This document shows positions 1-7,718 of a stretch of DNA of 64,000 bases, one piece after another. The stretch comes from an uncultured Pseudomonadota bacterium (GTDB lineage: Bacteria > Myxococcota_A > UBA796 > SXON01). The DNA lies in assembly GCA_903875225.1 (NCBI GenBank), contig CAIQVJ010000128.1:21724-85723 (forward strand), given 5' to 3'. The position numbers and the translations under genes are program-made. How positions within the stretch are numbered: position 1 is the stretch's first letter; each line of letters begins with the position of its first letter. Under the pieces are notes generated by a model, which made no database searches, had not been told where the DNA came from, and worked only from the letters and a program-made list of their open reading frames with translations.

Positions 1-984
1 CGGCTCACCCCCGGTTCGCTCGCCGCGACCCTCGTCCTCGGCGCGCTCGGTGTGCGGCGCCGGGGCTGGCCGTGCGCCATCGGCCTGTGCGGCACGCTCT
101 GCGCTGGCCTCGTCGCCGAGCGATGCCTCCTGGGTCACTGGTTCCCGACCTCCGGCACCAGCAAGCTCCAAGGGTTCGTAGACGGGCTCTGGGGCCTCGA
201 CCTCTCCGGCTGGCTCCACCTCGCACGGTCGATGGCCGGCTACCCGGTCAGCCAACTGGTGTTCGGGCTCGGCCTGCCCTCGGTCTATGGCTATGCCGAG
301 AAGGCCTGGTGGTGCGCACCTGCGCTCCTGGTCGCGCTCCTGGCCGCCGCCCGGTCCCTTCGCCGGTCGAGCCTCGTCCCGCTCGTCGTCCTGGCGGCCG
401 CCCTGCTCGCATCCACCGCGACGCCACTGCTGCTCAACCGCCGAGGCGTGGAGCTGTACTACTACGTGTGGTACGCGGTCGAGGCCCCCGTCCTGCTGCC
501 TGTGATCATCGGAGCGGCTGTCGGCGGGTTCAGCCGGTTCGAGAGGGTGGGTGCGGCCATCGCGGCGGTCGGGTGCGCAGCGGCGCTGGTCACCGCGGAG
601 CAACCGCTCACCGGACTGGACACCGCAAACGACTCCTGGGGAACCTGGCAGCGCGCGATGTGGGAGGCGGCAGCCCGGGCAAACGTGCTGGTGCCCGCTG
701 GCGAGCGTATCGGCTCGTTCAACGCCGGACTGCTCGGCTACGCGTGCGACCGCACGGTCATCAACCTCGACGGACTGGCGAACGACGAGATCCTCGGCAG
801 GACCTCGATCTACGACTACGTCCGGGCGCAGCGGATCACCTGGATGATCGACGCGATGCCCGACGCCGGCTGGTTCGGCCAGGATCGGTCGCACTTCGAC
901 ATCGTGGAGACGATCCCCTTCCAGTTTCCGGGTTTCCAGGGGTACTTCATCGCCCGCGTGAATGGCCGACCGCCCCTCCCCTGA
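1..984 (+). CDS. Polytopic membrane protein, C-terminal part (GT-C glycosyltransferase-like)
   Basis: The frame is open from the first base, so the true start lies outside the window; a GTG at 52 sits inside a hydrophobic stretch and is unlikely to be the start. The visible 327 residues have about six hydrophobic helices in the first 200, then a soluble tail of about 120 residues. The tail carries INLDGLANDE (from about residue 254), a motif I associate with hypothetical GT39/mannosyltransferase-like membrane proteins. The usual catalytic acidic N-terminal loop is not in view, so the glycosyltransferase assignment is inference. The gene is convergent with the DUF1801 remnant 36 bases downstream. 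Confidence 0.6.
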   Translation, partial: RLTPGSLAATLVLGALGVRRRGWPCAIGLCGTLCAGLVAERCLLGHWFPTSGTSKLQGFVDGLWGLDLSGWLHLARSMAGYPVSQLVFGLGLPSVYGYAEKAWWCAPALLVALLAAARSLRRSSLVPLVVLAAALLASTATPLLLNRRGVELYYYVWYAVEAPVLLPVIIGAAVGGFSRFERVGAAIAAVGCAAALVTAEQPLTGLDTANDSWGTWQRAMWEAAARANVLVPAGERIGSFNAGLLGYACDRTVINLDGLANDEILGRTSIYDYVRAQRITWMIDAMPDAGWFGQDRSHFDIVETIPFQFPGFQGYFIARVNGRPPLP

Positions 985-1020
985 GGCCGGGCGCTCGTCG
1001 AACGCGTGCTGGCGCGCGGA

Positions 1021-1260
1021 TCACCGGGGGCGGCGAGACGCGCGAACCTGCTCCAGGACAGCCTCGTACTTCGCGACGTAGGTCGCCACCGGAACGCGGG
1101 CGATGGCCTCGCCGATCACGTGCAGCGGCAGGTCATCGAGCCTCTTGAAGCGGATGCAGCTCTTGCCCATGTCGAGCCGCTTTCCCGCAGCAGCGACCCG
1201 GTCACGCAGCCACTCCTCGATCCCGGTCGAGCCGTAGACCGTACACAGATACAGGGCCAT
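1021..1260 (-). pseudogene. DUF1801 family remnant (C-terminal part only)
   Basis: The 79 codons match the C-terminal part of DUF1801 (YdhG-like) proteins, including MALYLCTVYG, the core GKSCIRFKRLDDL and VIGEAIARVP. Family members normally have about 60-70 further residues before this. Here the frame runs upstream only to the TGA at 1309-1311, which is the stop codon of the neighbouring lipoprotein gene in the same frame. The in-between codons read ARSQKHHMALYL, and SQKxHM is the usual lead-in to this block, so the family signature starts before the ATG at 1260. I read this as a 5'-truncated remnant. A short expressed protein from 1260 cannot be excluded. Confidence 0.7.
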
Positions 1261-1308
1261 GTGGTGCTTCTGCGACCGTGCACCCGGGCCGGGAGCCCGC
1301 CGACGCCC

Positions 1309-1989
1309 TCACGGATCCTGTCGCAGCATCCCCTGCACCCGCATCACCACGTCGTTGTAGTCCCGGTCGCCGCCCCCGGTGAGATCCTCGAAGCCGATCA
1401 GCCAGGAGCACGCGCCTTCGTAGGTGACCGCCACGTGCTCGACGCCGTCGCTGTTCCGGCTCGCAGGTCCCGACTGCCAGTGCTCACGGGTGTCGTTGAT
1501 GTCGATCCCGAAGATGAGCTCGGAGTTGGCGGGGAAGGGCCCAAGCCTGAGCACCTTCCCGGGGGTGTCGGCGTAGGCGCGGATCAGCTTGAGCGAGTCC
1601 GGCGAGTCGAGATCGAGCTCGTCGTCGTAGTCGGTGGAGGACTCGACGAAGGTGACCGTCACGGGCGTGCTCCCATCGAGCGTGAAGATCTGCGCCGCGG
1701 GGTTGGAGGTGTAGCCGTCTTCCGGCTCGTAGCAGGCGTCCGGGGTGCCGGTGTCGGGGGTGCCCGTGTCGGGCGGAGCGGTGTCGTGGCCGCCCGTGTC
1801 GTGGCCGCCGGTGTCGCCGACGGGCAGGGAGCCCGTGTCGTCCCCCGAGCCCCCGTTCGTGTCGGAGGTGTCGACGGTGTACCCCCCGCTGTCGTCTCCG
1901 GACGGGGTCGCGTGCTTCCCGGCGAACCCGTAGTCGGTGCACCCGAAGAGCCCGGGGATGAGCAGGATGCAGCATGAAGATCGGTACAT
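1309..1989 (-). CDS. DUF4114-domain lipoprotein with Asp-Thr-Gly linker
   Basis: Start chosen at the ATG at 1989, which has an AGAGG ribosome-binding site; an in-frame ATG at 2025 has none. The 226-residue product begins with a lipoprotein signal (MYRSSCCILLIPGLFGC, lipobox LFGC). An acidic low-complexity linker of DTG/DTGG repeats follows (about residues 30-85), then a globular domain. The end reads GFEDLTGGGDRDYNDVVMRV, the hallmark of DUF4114, a probable Ca-binding beta domain of exported proteins. The likely location is the outer membrane surface or periplasm. The function is unknown. The stop codon is the junction with the DUF1801 remnant. Confidence 0.8.
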   Translation of the reverse strand: MYRSSCCILLIPGLFGCTDYGFAGKHATPSGDDSGGYTVDTSDTNGGSGDDTGSLPVGDTGGHDTGGHDTAPPDTGTPDTGTPDACYEPEDGYTSNPAAQIFTLDGSTPVTVTFVESSTDYDDELDLDSPDSLKLIRAYADTPGKVLRLGPFPANSELIFGIDINDTREHWQSGPASRNSDGVEHVAVTYEGACSWLIGFEDLTGGGDRDYNDVVMRVQGMLRQDP

Positions 1990-2222
1990 GGCCAGCCTCT
2001 GCCGGACCGAAGAAGCAAGCGCCATGCCAACGGATGAACCTGCACTTTGTCACGAACCTGGGGCGCCGAGCGGTCAGATGTGGGGCGGGCATGACCCAGG
2101 CGCGCGCGTTCCACGTGGCACAGTGGCGAGGGGCATCCGCACTTCTGCGAGGCGCGCCGGGCGCATGCTGTTAGAATCGCCCCGTCCAAATCCTGCCCCC
2201 CTTCCCCAACACCGGAGTCCCC

Positions 2223-3410
2223 GTGCGTCTTTTCCTGTCCACCTCCACGCTCCTCGTCATCATCCTCGGCTGCGGCGGCGGCACCACCGCCCCCCCCGCC
2301 CCGACCGCGCCCGCTGCCCCCGCCCCCGCCCCCGTCGCGGAAGCCCCGAAGCCCACCGATGGTTACTTCGTGTGGTACAACCCTGGAAAGACCCTCTACC
2401 ACTCCTCTTCGGACGCGAGCACGTGGACAGCCGTCCCCGGCACCTTCCCGCCCGACCTCACGAACTGGTACATCTCCATCACGTCCGACGCCGCAGGCCG
2501 CCTGTACGCCGGCAAGAGCCCTGCCGCGCTCTTCCACTCGGAGGATGGCGGCAAGAACTGGGCGCCCATCGCCCAGACCGCGGCCCCCACCGGCAACGCG
2601 GACTACCGCTTCTGCGCCGGCGCGGCTGATGAGCTCTACGGGGTGGGCTCCGATGGCAGCGGCATCTACAGCACCGATGCCGGCCAGTCCTGGACCGTGG
2701 GCCGCGTCGCCAAGGAAGGCGCGAAGGGCGCGGGCGACGGGTTCAACGGCGGCTGTGCGTTCAGCCCGACGGGCGACCTGCTCGTGGACGCCTGGTACTT
2801 CGATCCCCCGGGTCCGGTCACCCAGACATCCCACGACCACGGCACCACGTGGTCCGCGCTGCCGCGCGCCGCGAACAACACCTCGACCGACGGCCTCGGC
2901 TACGTGAACGGCGCGATCTTCTACGCCCAGCACGGTGGCTACACCGGGGCCAAGGTCTCCCGGTTCGACGCCGCGAAGAACGCCTGGACCGAGACACCTG
3001 AGCTCAAGGGCGTCGCGGACCGCGAGTGGGCGCTCACCGTGTTCGCGACCGATGGCACCCGCGTCGTCGGCTGGGAGAACCCTTCGAAGAACGCCGCTGG
3101 CGTGATCAAGAGCTTCGTCCAGATCTCGGATGACGGCGGCGCGACCTTCCGCGCCGTCCCGGGGCCGCTCGCGCAGGACCCCACGCCCGACACGTGGGAC
3201 GAGTACATCGCGATGGGTTGGAGCAATGGCAAGTCGCCCGCGGCCATGCCGGCGCCGAAGCCCGTCGAAGCCCCCGCGCGCACCACGCACGGCGCGCCGC
3301 TGCCCGAGAGCGCGCTGCCGAAGCCCCCGGGTTCTTCGAGCGGGAGCGCGCCTGTCATCTCGCAGCCGAGGCGGTCGCCCGGTGACGGTCGTCGCAAGGG
3401 CAACCACTAG
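2223..3410 (+). CDS. BNR/sialidase-like beta-propeller lipoprotein
   Basis: GTG start preceded by GGAG. The 395-residue protein has a lipoprotein signal (MRLFLSTSTLLVIILGC) and a Pro/Ala linker (about 20-45). Repeated motifs such as LFHSEDGGKNWAPI, IYSTDAGQSWTV, SHDHGTTWSAL and ISDDGGATFRAV are BNR/Asp-box repeats (SxDxGxTW type), which build a beta-propeller. No sialidase catalytic Arg triad is evident, so it is more likely a binding or scaffold propeller than an enzyme. The C-terminal 70 residues are Pro/Ala-rich. It heads a compact plus-strand run with the three-HTH gene 6 bases downstream. Confidence 0.75.
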   Translation: MRLFLSTSTLLVIILGCGGGTTAPPAPTAPAAPAPAPVAEAPKPTDGYFVWYNPGKTLYHSSSDASTWTAVPGTFPPDLTNWYISITSDAAGRLYAGKSPAALFHSEDGGKNWAPIAQTAAPTGNADYRFCAGAADELYGVGSDGSGIYSTDAGQSWTVGRVAKEGAKGAGDGFNGGCAFSPTGDLLVDAWYFDPPGPVTQTSHDHGTTWSALPRAANNTSTDGLGYVNGAIFYAQHGGYTGAKVSRFDAAKNAWTETPELKGVADREWALTVFATDGTRVVGWENPSKNAAGVIKSFVQISDDGGATFRAVPGPLAQDPTPDTWDEYIAMGWSNGKSPAAMPAPKPVEAPARTTHGAPLPESALPKPPGSSSGSAPVISQPRRSPGDGRRKGNH

Positions 3411-3415
3411 TCGTC

Positions 3416-4141
3416 ATGGCCCATGACGCCGCCGAGCGGCTCGCCCAGGAGCCCGACGTCGGTCGGGTCTCCGACGGCGTGATCGCCCGACGGCTCGGCA
3501 TCTCCCGCAAGACCGTCCTGGCGTGGCGCAAGCGCCAGGGCATCCGTGCGTATGACGACCCGGTCCCGGCCGGGCCGCTCGCGGCACCGCAGCCCCCGCG
3601 CCCGGGGCCGCCGCCGATCTCCCACCGGGTGGATCAGCCCGCGGGCGATCCTCGACGGGCGAAGGCGTCGCGGCTCGAGGCGTTCGCGCACCTGCTCGGC
3701 ACGATGCCCGACCGGGAGCTTGCGGTCCGGGCCGGCGTCAGCCCCGAGAACGTGCGGATGTACCGCCAACGGCGCGGGATCGTCGCACAGTGGCGCGAGG
3801 GCGAGGGGCCGCCCACCCGCGTGGAGCTCGCCCTGGCGCAGGTCGGCGCGGAGCTGGGCCGGGTTCCCGACGCGGTGATCGCCTCGCGCGTGGGCGTCTC
3901 GCGGTCTGCAGTCACGCAGTACCGCGCCAGGCACGGCATCGCCGCGGGCCGCAAGGAGGCGCACGTCGTCGAATCCGCCCCCGTCGTCCGGCCCGACCCC
4001 ATCGGGTTCGAGGTCACCGTTCGCTCCCCCGCGGGAGCGGAGACGCTCACGGTGCTCTCGACCGACGCGGCCTCGGCAGCGCTCGCGGCCGCGCGGTTCG
4101 GGGAGGTCTTGCAGCTTCGGCGCATCGGGCGCGTGGTGTAG
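3416..4141 (+). CDS. Triple helix-turn-helix repeat protein
   Basis: This 241-residue protein has three copies of a homeodomain/resolvase-like HTH unit, at roughly residues 8-44, 76-108 and 118-155. Each copy has the pattern D-x-x-[IL]-A-x-R-x-G-[IV]-S-x-x-x-V-x-x-[WY]-R-x-R-x-GI, for example DGVIARRLGISRKTVLAWRK and DAVIASRVGVSRSAVTQYRA. Pro-rich spacers separate them. The C-terminal 60 residues form a small alpha/beta tail. There is no recombinase catalytic domain. It is probably a multivalent DNA-binding protein. It lies between a lipoprotein gene (6 bases upstream) and a DUF457 gene whose GTG immediately follows its stop codon, which suggests an operon. No target is visible. Confidence 0.65.
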   Translation: MAHDAAERLAQEPDVGRVSDGVIARRLGISRKTVLAWRKRQGIRAYDDPVPAGPLAAPQPPRPGPPPISHRVDQPAGDPRRAKASRLEAFAHLLGTMPDRELAVRAGVSPENVRMYRQRRGIVAQWREGEGPPTRVELALAQVGAELGRVPDAVIASRVGVSRSAVTQYRARHGIAAGRKEAHVVESAPVVRPDPIGFEVTVRSPAGAETLTVLSTDAASAALAAARFGEVLQLRRIGRVV

Positions 4142-4708
4142 GTGCCCACCCCGTTCGCGCACACGGGGCTGGCCGTGGCGATCACGATCGCCACGGCTCC
4201 GGCCGGGGCGGCTCCCCCCCGGCAGCGGCTCGGCACGGCTGCGTTGCTCGTGGCGCTGGCGAACGCCGCGGACCTCGACTTCCTGCCCGGCCTCTGCACC
4301 GGCAACGCCATCGCCTACCACCACGGCGTGAGCCACTCGCTGGTCTTCGCCCTCGCCCTCGGCCTCCTCGCCGCGCGGTTCACCGGCAGGGGTCCGGCGC
4401 TGCTCGCCGCGCTCTCCCACCCCCTGCTCGACTGGCTGACCGGAGAGCCCGGCGCCGACGCTGCGATCTACGGTGTACAGCTCTTCTGGCCACTACCCGG
4501 GAGGTACATGAGCGCCCTGCACATGTTCGGCGTGTACCACATCGACGCGCTCGGGCTGCTCGGGGGGGTGCTCGCAGCCGAGGCGAGACGCCCCCTGCTC
4601 CGTGAGGTCGCGTTCGTGTGCGCCACCCTCGGGGCTGCCGGGCTCGTGCGGTCGCGCACCCGACCCGACCCTGAACGCCTCGCCCCCGTGGCCCCCGCCG
4701 ACTCGTGA
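4142..4708 (+). CDS. YdjM/DUF457-type membrane-bound metal-dependent hydrolase
   Basis: The GTG start directly abuts the TAG of the HTH gene. The 188-residue polytopic protein has the DUF457 (PF04307) landmarks: N-terminal HTGLAVAI, ANAADLDFLP (metal-binding Asp pair), HHGVSHSLVFAL (His motif) and SHPLLDWLT. Together these supply the conserved His/Asp set in the membrane. The family includes E. coli YdjM; its substrate is unknown. About five hydrophobic helices are visible. Family assignment is firm and function is open. Confidence 0.8.
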   Translation: MPTPFAHTGLAVAITIATAPAGAAPPRQRLGTAALLVALANAADLDFLPGLCTGNAIAYHHGVSHSLVFALALGLLAARFTGRGPALLAALSHPLLDWLTGEPGADAAIYGVQLFWPLPGRYMSALHMFGVYHIDALGLLGGVLAAEARRPLLREVAFVCATLGAAGLVRSRTRPDPERLAPVAPADS

Positions 4709-4774
4709 ATCGTTCCGCGGATGGCGCCTCCGCGTGGCAGACTACAGGTTACGCGCCGACCGTTCGGAGGTCCC

Positions 4775-6577
4775 ATGTCCATCGTCCTCACCTTCCTCGC
4801 CCTCAGTGGCGTCTCGCATGCCGGTGTCCTGATCAACGAGGTCCTCTACGACCCCACGGGCACGGATCACGGGGCCGAGTGGGTCGAACTGTGCAACAAC
4901 GGCAGCTCCTCCGTCGACCTGACCGGGTACACGCTCGGGGCGGCGGGCTCCGCATGGGGCACGCAGTACACGTTCGCTGCAGGCAGCATCGCTCCCGGGG
5001 AGCACGTGATCGTCGGCGCCGGTGGCACGACCTGGACCGGCAGCTTCGGCAGCGATCTGCAGAACGGCGGCTCCGCGACGGACGGCGTGCGGCTCGTGGA
5101 CAGCGCCGGCACCGTCGTGGACACCCTGCTCTATGACGAGCCGAACACCTCGGCGCTCGTGGACGACAGCGGCGCCGCCGGCACCTCCTTCGCGGTGGAC
5201 GCGAACGAGGGCACATCGCTCGGGAGGTACCCCGACTGCGGAGACACCAACGCGAGCGCCGTCGACTTCATGCAGTACACGACACCAAGCCCCGGGGCCG
5301 CGAACGCCGCGCCCGCCGTGGACACCGGGGGAGGAGACACCGGGGACACGGGCGGCCACGACACGACCGACACCGGCGGCCCCAGCGTGGACTGCACCGG
5401 GGTCGAAGGGGTCACCATCAACGAGTTCACCCCGGCGACAGGGCTCGAGTGGGTGGAGCTCTACAACAGCGGCGCCGCCGCCCTCGACATCAGCGGGTGG
5501 ACCCTCAACTTCGGCACCAGCTCGTTCAGCAAGGACGCCACGTTCCCGGATGGCTCCCTGCTGCCGGCGAGCGGCTGGCTCGTCATCGGGTCCACGGGTG
5601 CCGCGGTCAAGGATGTCGCCATCGACATCGATCTGGGCAACGCCACGTCGAACGCCGACGCCCTGCAGGTCCAGTGCGCGGGCGCTCCCGTCGACACCGT
5701 CATCTACGGCAAGTCCGACACCAACGAGGATGGCTGGCTCGACGACGACGGCGTCGCCACCGTCTCCTTCGCGCCCGTGCCCGGCGAAGGCCAGACCACC
5801 GCGCGCGTCGCCGACGGCTACGACACCAACCAGTCCGGGACCGATTTTGCTGTCACCGACACGCCCACCCCCGACGCCGCGAACCCCTACATCGCGCCCA
5901 CCGTCTGTGATCCCACCGGCTCCGAGGCCCTGAAGATCAACGAGTTCCTCTTCGATCCGGGCTCCACCGACGCGGGCAAGGAGTGGGTGGAGCTCTACAA
6001 CGGCGGCCTTTCGGACATGCGTCTCGACGGCTTCACCATCGAGACCGCCACGAGCACGTGGGGAACAGACTTCACCTTCCCGGGCGGGGTCACGATCCCG
6101 GCCGGGGCGTTCGTCCTGGTGGGCGGGGAGAGCGTCGCGGGCAGCGACTTCATCTCGACCGACCTCTCACTCGGAAACGGCACGGACGGGGACGGCCTGC
6201 GGCTCGTGGACTGCACCGGCGTCGTCGTCGACACCGTGCTCTACGGCGACACCATGGCCGACGGGCTGACGGGGGACGACGGATCGGATGCCGTCGTGTC
6301 CGGAGCGGGCAGCGACGTCTCGCTCGGGCGCTCGGCGGACGGCGTGGACACCAACACGCCGGACGACTGGATGGCGTTCACCACGCCCACTCCCGGCGTG
6401 TCCAACGGCACCAACACCGGCGCCGACGATACCGGCACCGGCAAGCCGACCGGCTGCGGCCGCGACCGGCCCACGTCCACGCGCCCCGGAGCGGGCTGCT
6501 CGGTCGCGCCCCCCCTGGGCGGCCTCGAGGGGGTGCTCGTGGCCCTGGTGATGATCCGCAGGAAGCGGCGCGCCTAG
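4775..6577 (+). CDS. Three-domain lamin-tail (LTD) secreted protein with MYXO-CTERM-like tail
   Basis: Start taken at the ATG at 4775, four bases after GGAGG; a longer frame from 4721 lacks a signal peptide. The 600-residue product starts with a short uncharged signal peptide ending SGVSHA. Three lamin-tail domains follow, each opening with INE(V/F)...EWVELxN (about residues 15-130, 205-330, 370-500). A DTGGGDTGDTGGHDT linker joins domains 1 and 2. The C-terminus has a Cys-containing patch (GCGRDRP...GCSVAPP), a hydrophobic helix and RRKRRA, which resembles a sorting/anchoring tail. Bacterial LTD domains are often found on secreted nucleases or surface proteins, but no nuclease domain is present here. 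Confidence 0.8.
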   Translation: MSIVLTFLALSGVSHAGVLINEVLYDPTGTDHGAEWVELCNNGSSSVDLTGYTLGAAGSAWGTQYTFAAGSIAPGEHVIVGAGGTTWTGSFGSDLQNGGSATDGVRLVDSAGTVVDTLLYDEPNTSALVDDSGAAGTSFAVDANEGTSLGRYPDCGDTNASAVDFMQYTTPSPGAANAAPAVDTGGGDTGDTGGHDTTDTGGPSVDCTGVEGVTINEFTPATGLEWVELYNSGAAALDISGWTLNFGTSSFSKDATFPDGSLLPASGWLVIGSTGAAVKDVAIDIDLGNATSNADALQVQCAGAPVDTVIYGKSDTNEDGWLDDDGVATVSFAPVPGEGQTTARVADGYDTNQSGTDFAVTDTPTPDAANPYIAPTVCDPTGSEALKINEFLFDPGSTDAGKEWVELYNGGLSDMRLDGFTIETATSTWGTDFTFPGGVTIPAGAFVLVGGESVAGSDFISTDLSLGNGTDGDGLRLVDCTGVVVDTVLYGDTMADGLTGDDGSDAVVSGAGSDVSLGRSADGVDTNTPDDWMAFTTPTPGVSNGTNTGADDTGTGKPTGCGRDRPTSTRPGAGCSVAPPLGGLEGVLVALVMIRRKRRA

Positions 6578-6590
6578 CAGCGGCGCCGGC

Positions 6591-7718
6591 CTACAGCTCC
6601 CAACCCGCTCGCGCGTCGGCCCCGCCGTCGAGCTGCGCGGCGAGCTCCACGGCCTTCGCCCTCGCCTCCTCGTCCCCGGCCTTCGGGATCACGGGGCGGA
6701 CGATGAGGTACAGGTCTCCGCCGTCCACGCCCTTGCCGCGCAGCCGCAGGCGCTGGCCGTTGCCCGTGCCCGGCGGGAGGGGAAACCGGATCTTCCCGCC
6801 CATCGGCATCGGGATGTCGACGCTCGCTCCGCCGATCGCCTCGGAGAGCGAGACCGGGAGGTCCATCTCCAGGTCGTTCTCCTTCCGGCGGAGGAACGGG
6901 TGCTCCACGATGTGCACCCCCAGGAGGAGATCCCCGGGGGGCCCCCCACTGCGCCCTTCGGCCCCCTGGCCGCGGAGGCGCATGGTCTTCCCGTCTGCGA
7001 TGCCCGCCGGGATCTTCACGTCCACCGGCTTGCGCTCCCGCACCCGGCCCGTGCCGCTGCACGAGACGCACTCCTGCTCGAACACCTCGCCTCCGCCCCC
7101 GCACTCGTTGCAGGCGACGACCATGTTGCCGCCGAACTGCCGGATCTGCCGACGCCCGCTGCCCTTGCAGGCCCGGCACGCCGTGCGGCCCGTGCCGCCC
7201 TCCCCGGCGCAGGCCTTGCAGTTCACCGGACGCATCACGGTCACGGTGATCGGGTGTCCGCGCAGCGCGTCGAGCAGCGGCACGTGGACGTCGCCCTCGA
7301 TGTCTGCGCCACGAGCGGGGCGATGGGTGCCCTCCCCGTCGAACCCGGCACCCCCGAACCCGCCGAACCCCCCGCCGCCGAACCCGCGCAGGATGTCGTC
7401 GATGTTCACGCCGCCACCCCCGAACCCGCCGCCCCCGAACCCACCCGCCGGCCCGCCGCGCGCCTTCCAGGCCCGCGCCTGCTCCGCGTCGAAGCCGCTG
7501 CGCAGCGAGTCCTCGCCGAACTCGTCGTACAGCGCCCGACGTTGCTCGTCCCCGAGCACCTCGTGCGCGGCCGAGACCTCCTTGAAGCGCGCCTCCGCGC
7601 CCGGCTCCTTGTTCCGATCCGGATGGAACTTCTGCGCGAGCGTTCGGAATGCACGCTTGATTTCAGCTTGATCCGCGGTCTTCGGAACGCCGAGGGCCGC
7701 GTAGAGGTCGAGAGCCAT
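6591..7718 (-). CDS. dnaJ: Molecular chaperone DnaJ (type A)
   Basis: The 375-residue protein is a full-length type A J-protein, the co-chaperone that stimulates DnaK ATPase. The J domain (1-70) has HPD at 32-34, followed by a G/F-rich region (about 88-127). Four CxxCxGxG zinc repeats start at C167, C181, C203 and C217, and two C-terminal substrate-binding domains run to about 350. Neither dnaK nor grpE is nearby, so it is an orphan or additional copy. The start lies back-to-back with the divergent TonB-like gene, and the two annotated starts overlap by two bases. Confidence 0.93.
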   Translation of the reverse strand: MALDLYAALGVPKTADQAEIKRAFRTLAQKFHPDRNKEPGAEARFKEVSAAHEVLGDEQRRALYDEFGEDSLRSGFDAEQARAWKARGGPAGGFGGGGFGGGGVNIDDILRGFGGGGFGGFGGAGFDGEGTHRPARGADIEGDVHVPLLDALRGHPITVTVMRPVNCKACAGEGGTGRTACRACKGSGRRQIRQFGGNMVVACNECGGGGEVFEQECVSCSGTGRVRERKPVDVKIPAGIADGKTMRLRGQGAEGRSGGPPGDLLLGVHIVEHPFLRRKENDLEMDLPVSLSEAIGGASVDIPMPMGGKIRFPLPPGTGNGQRLRLRGKGVDGGDLYLIVRPVIPKAGDEEARAKAVELAAQLDGGADARAGWEL

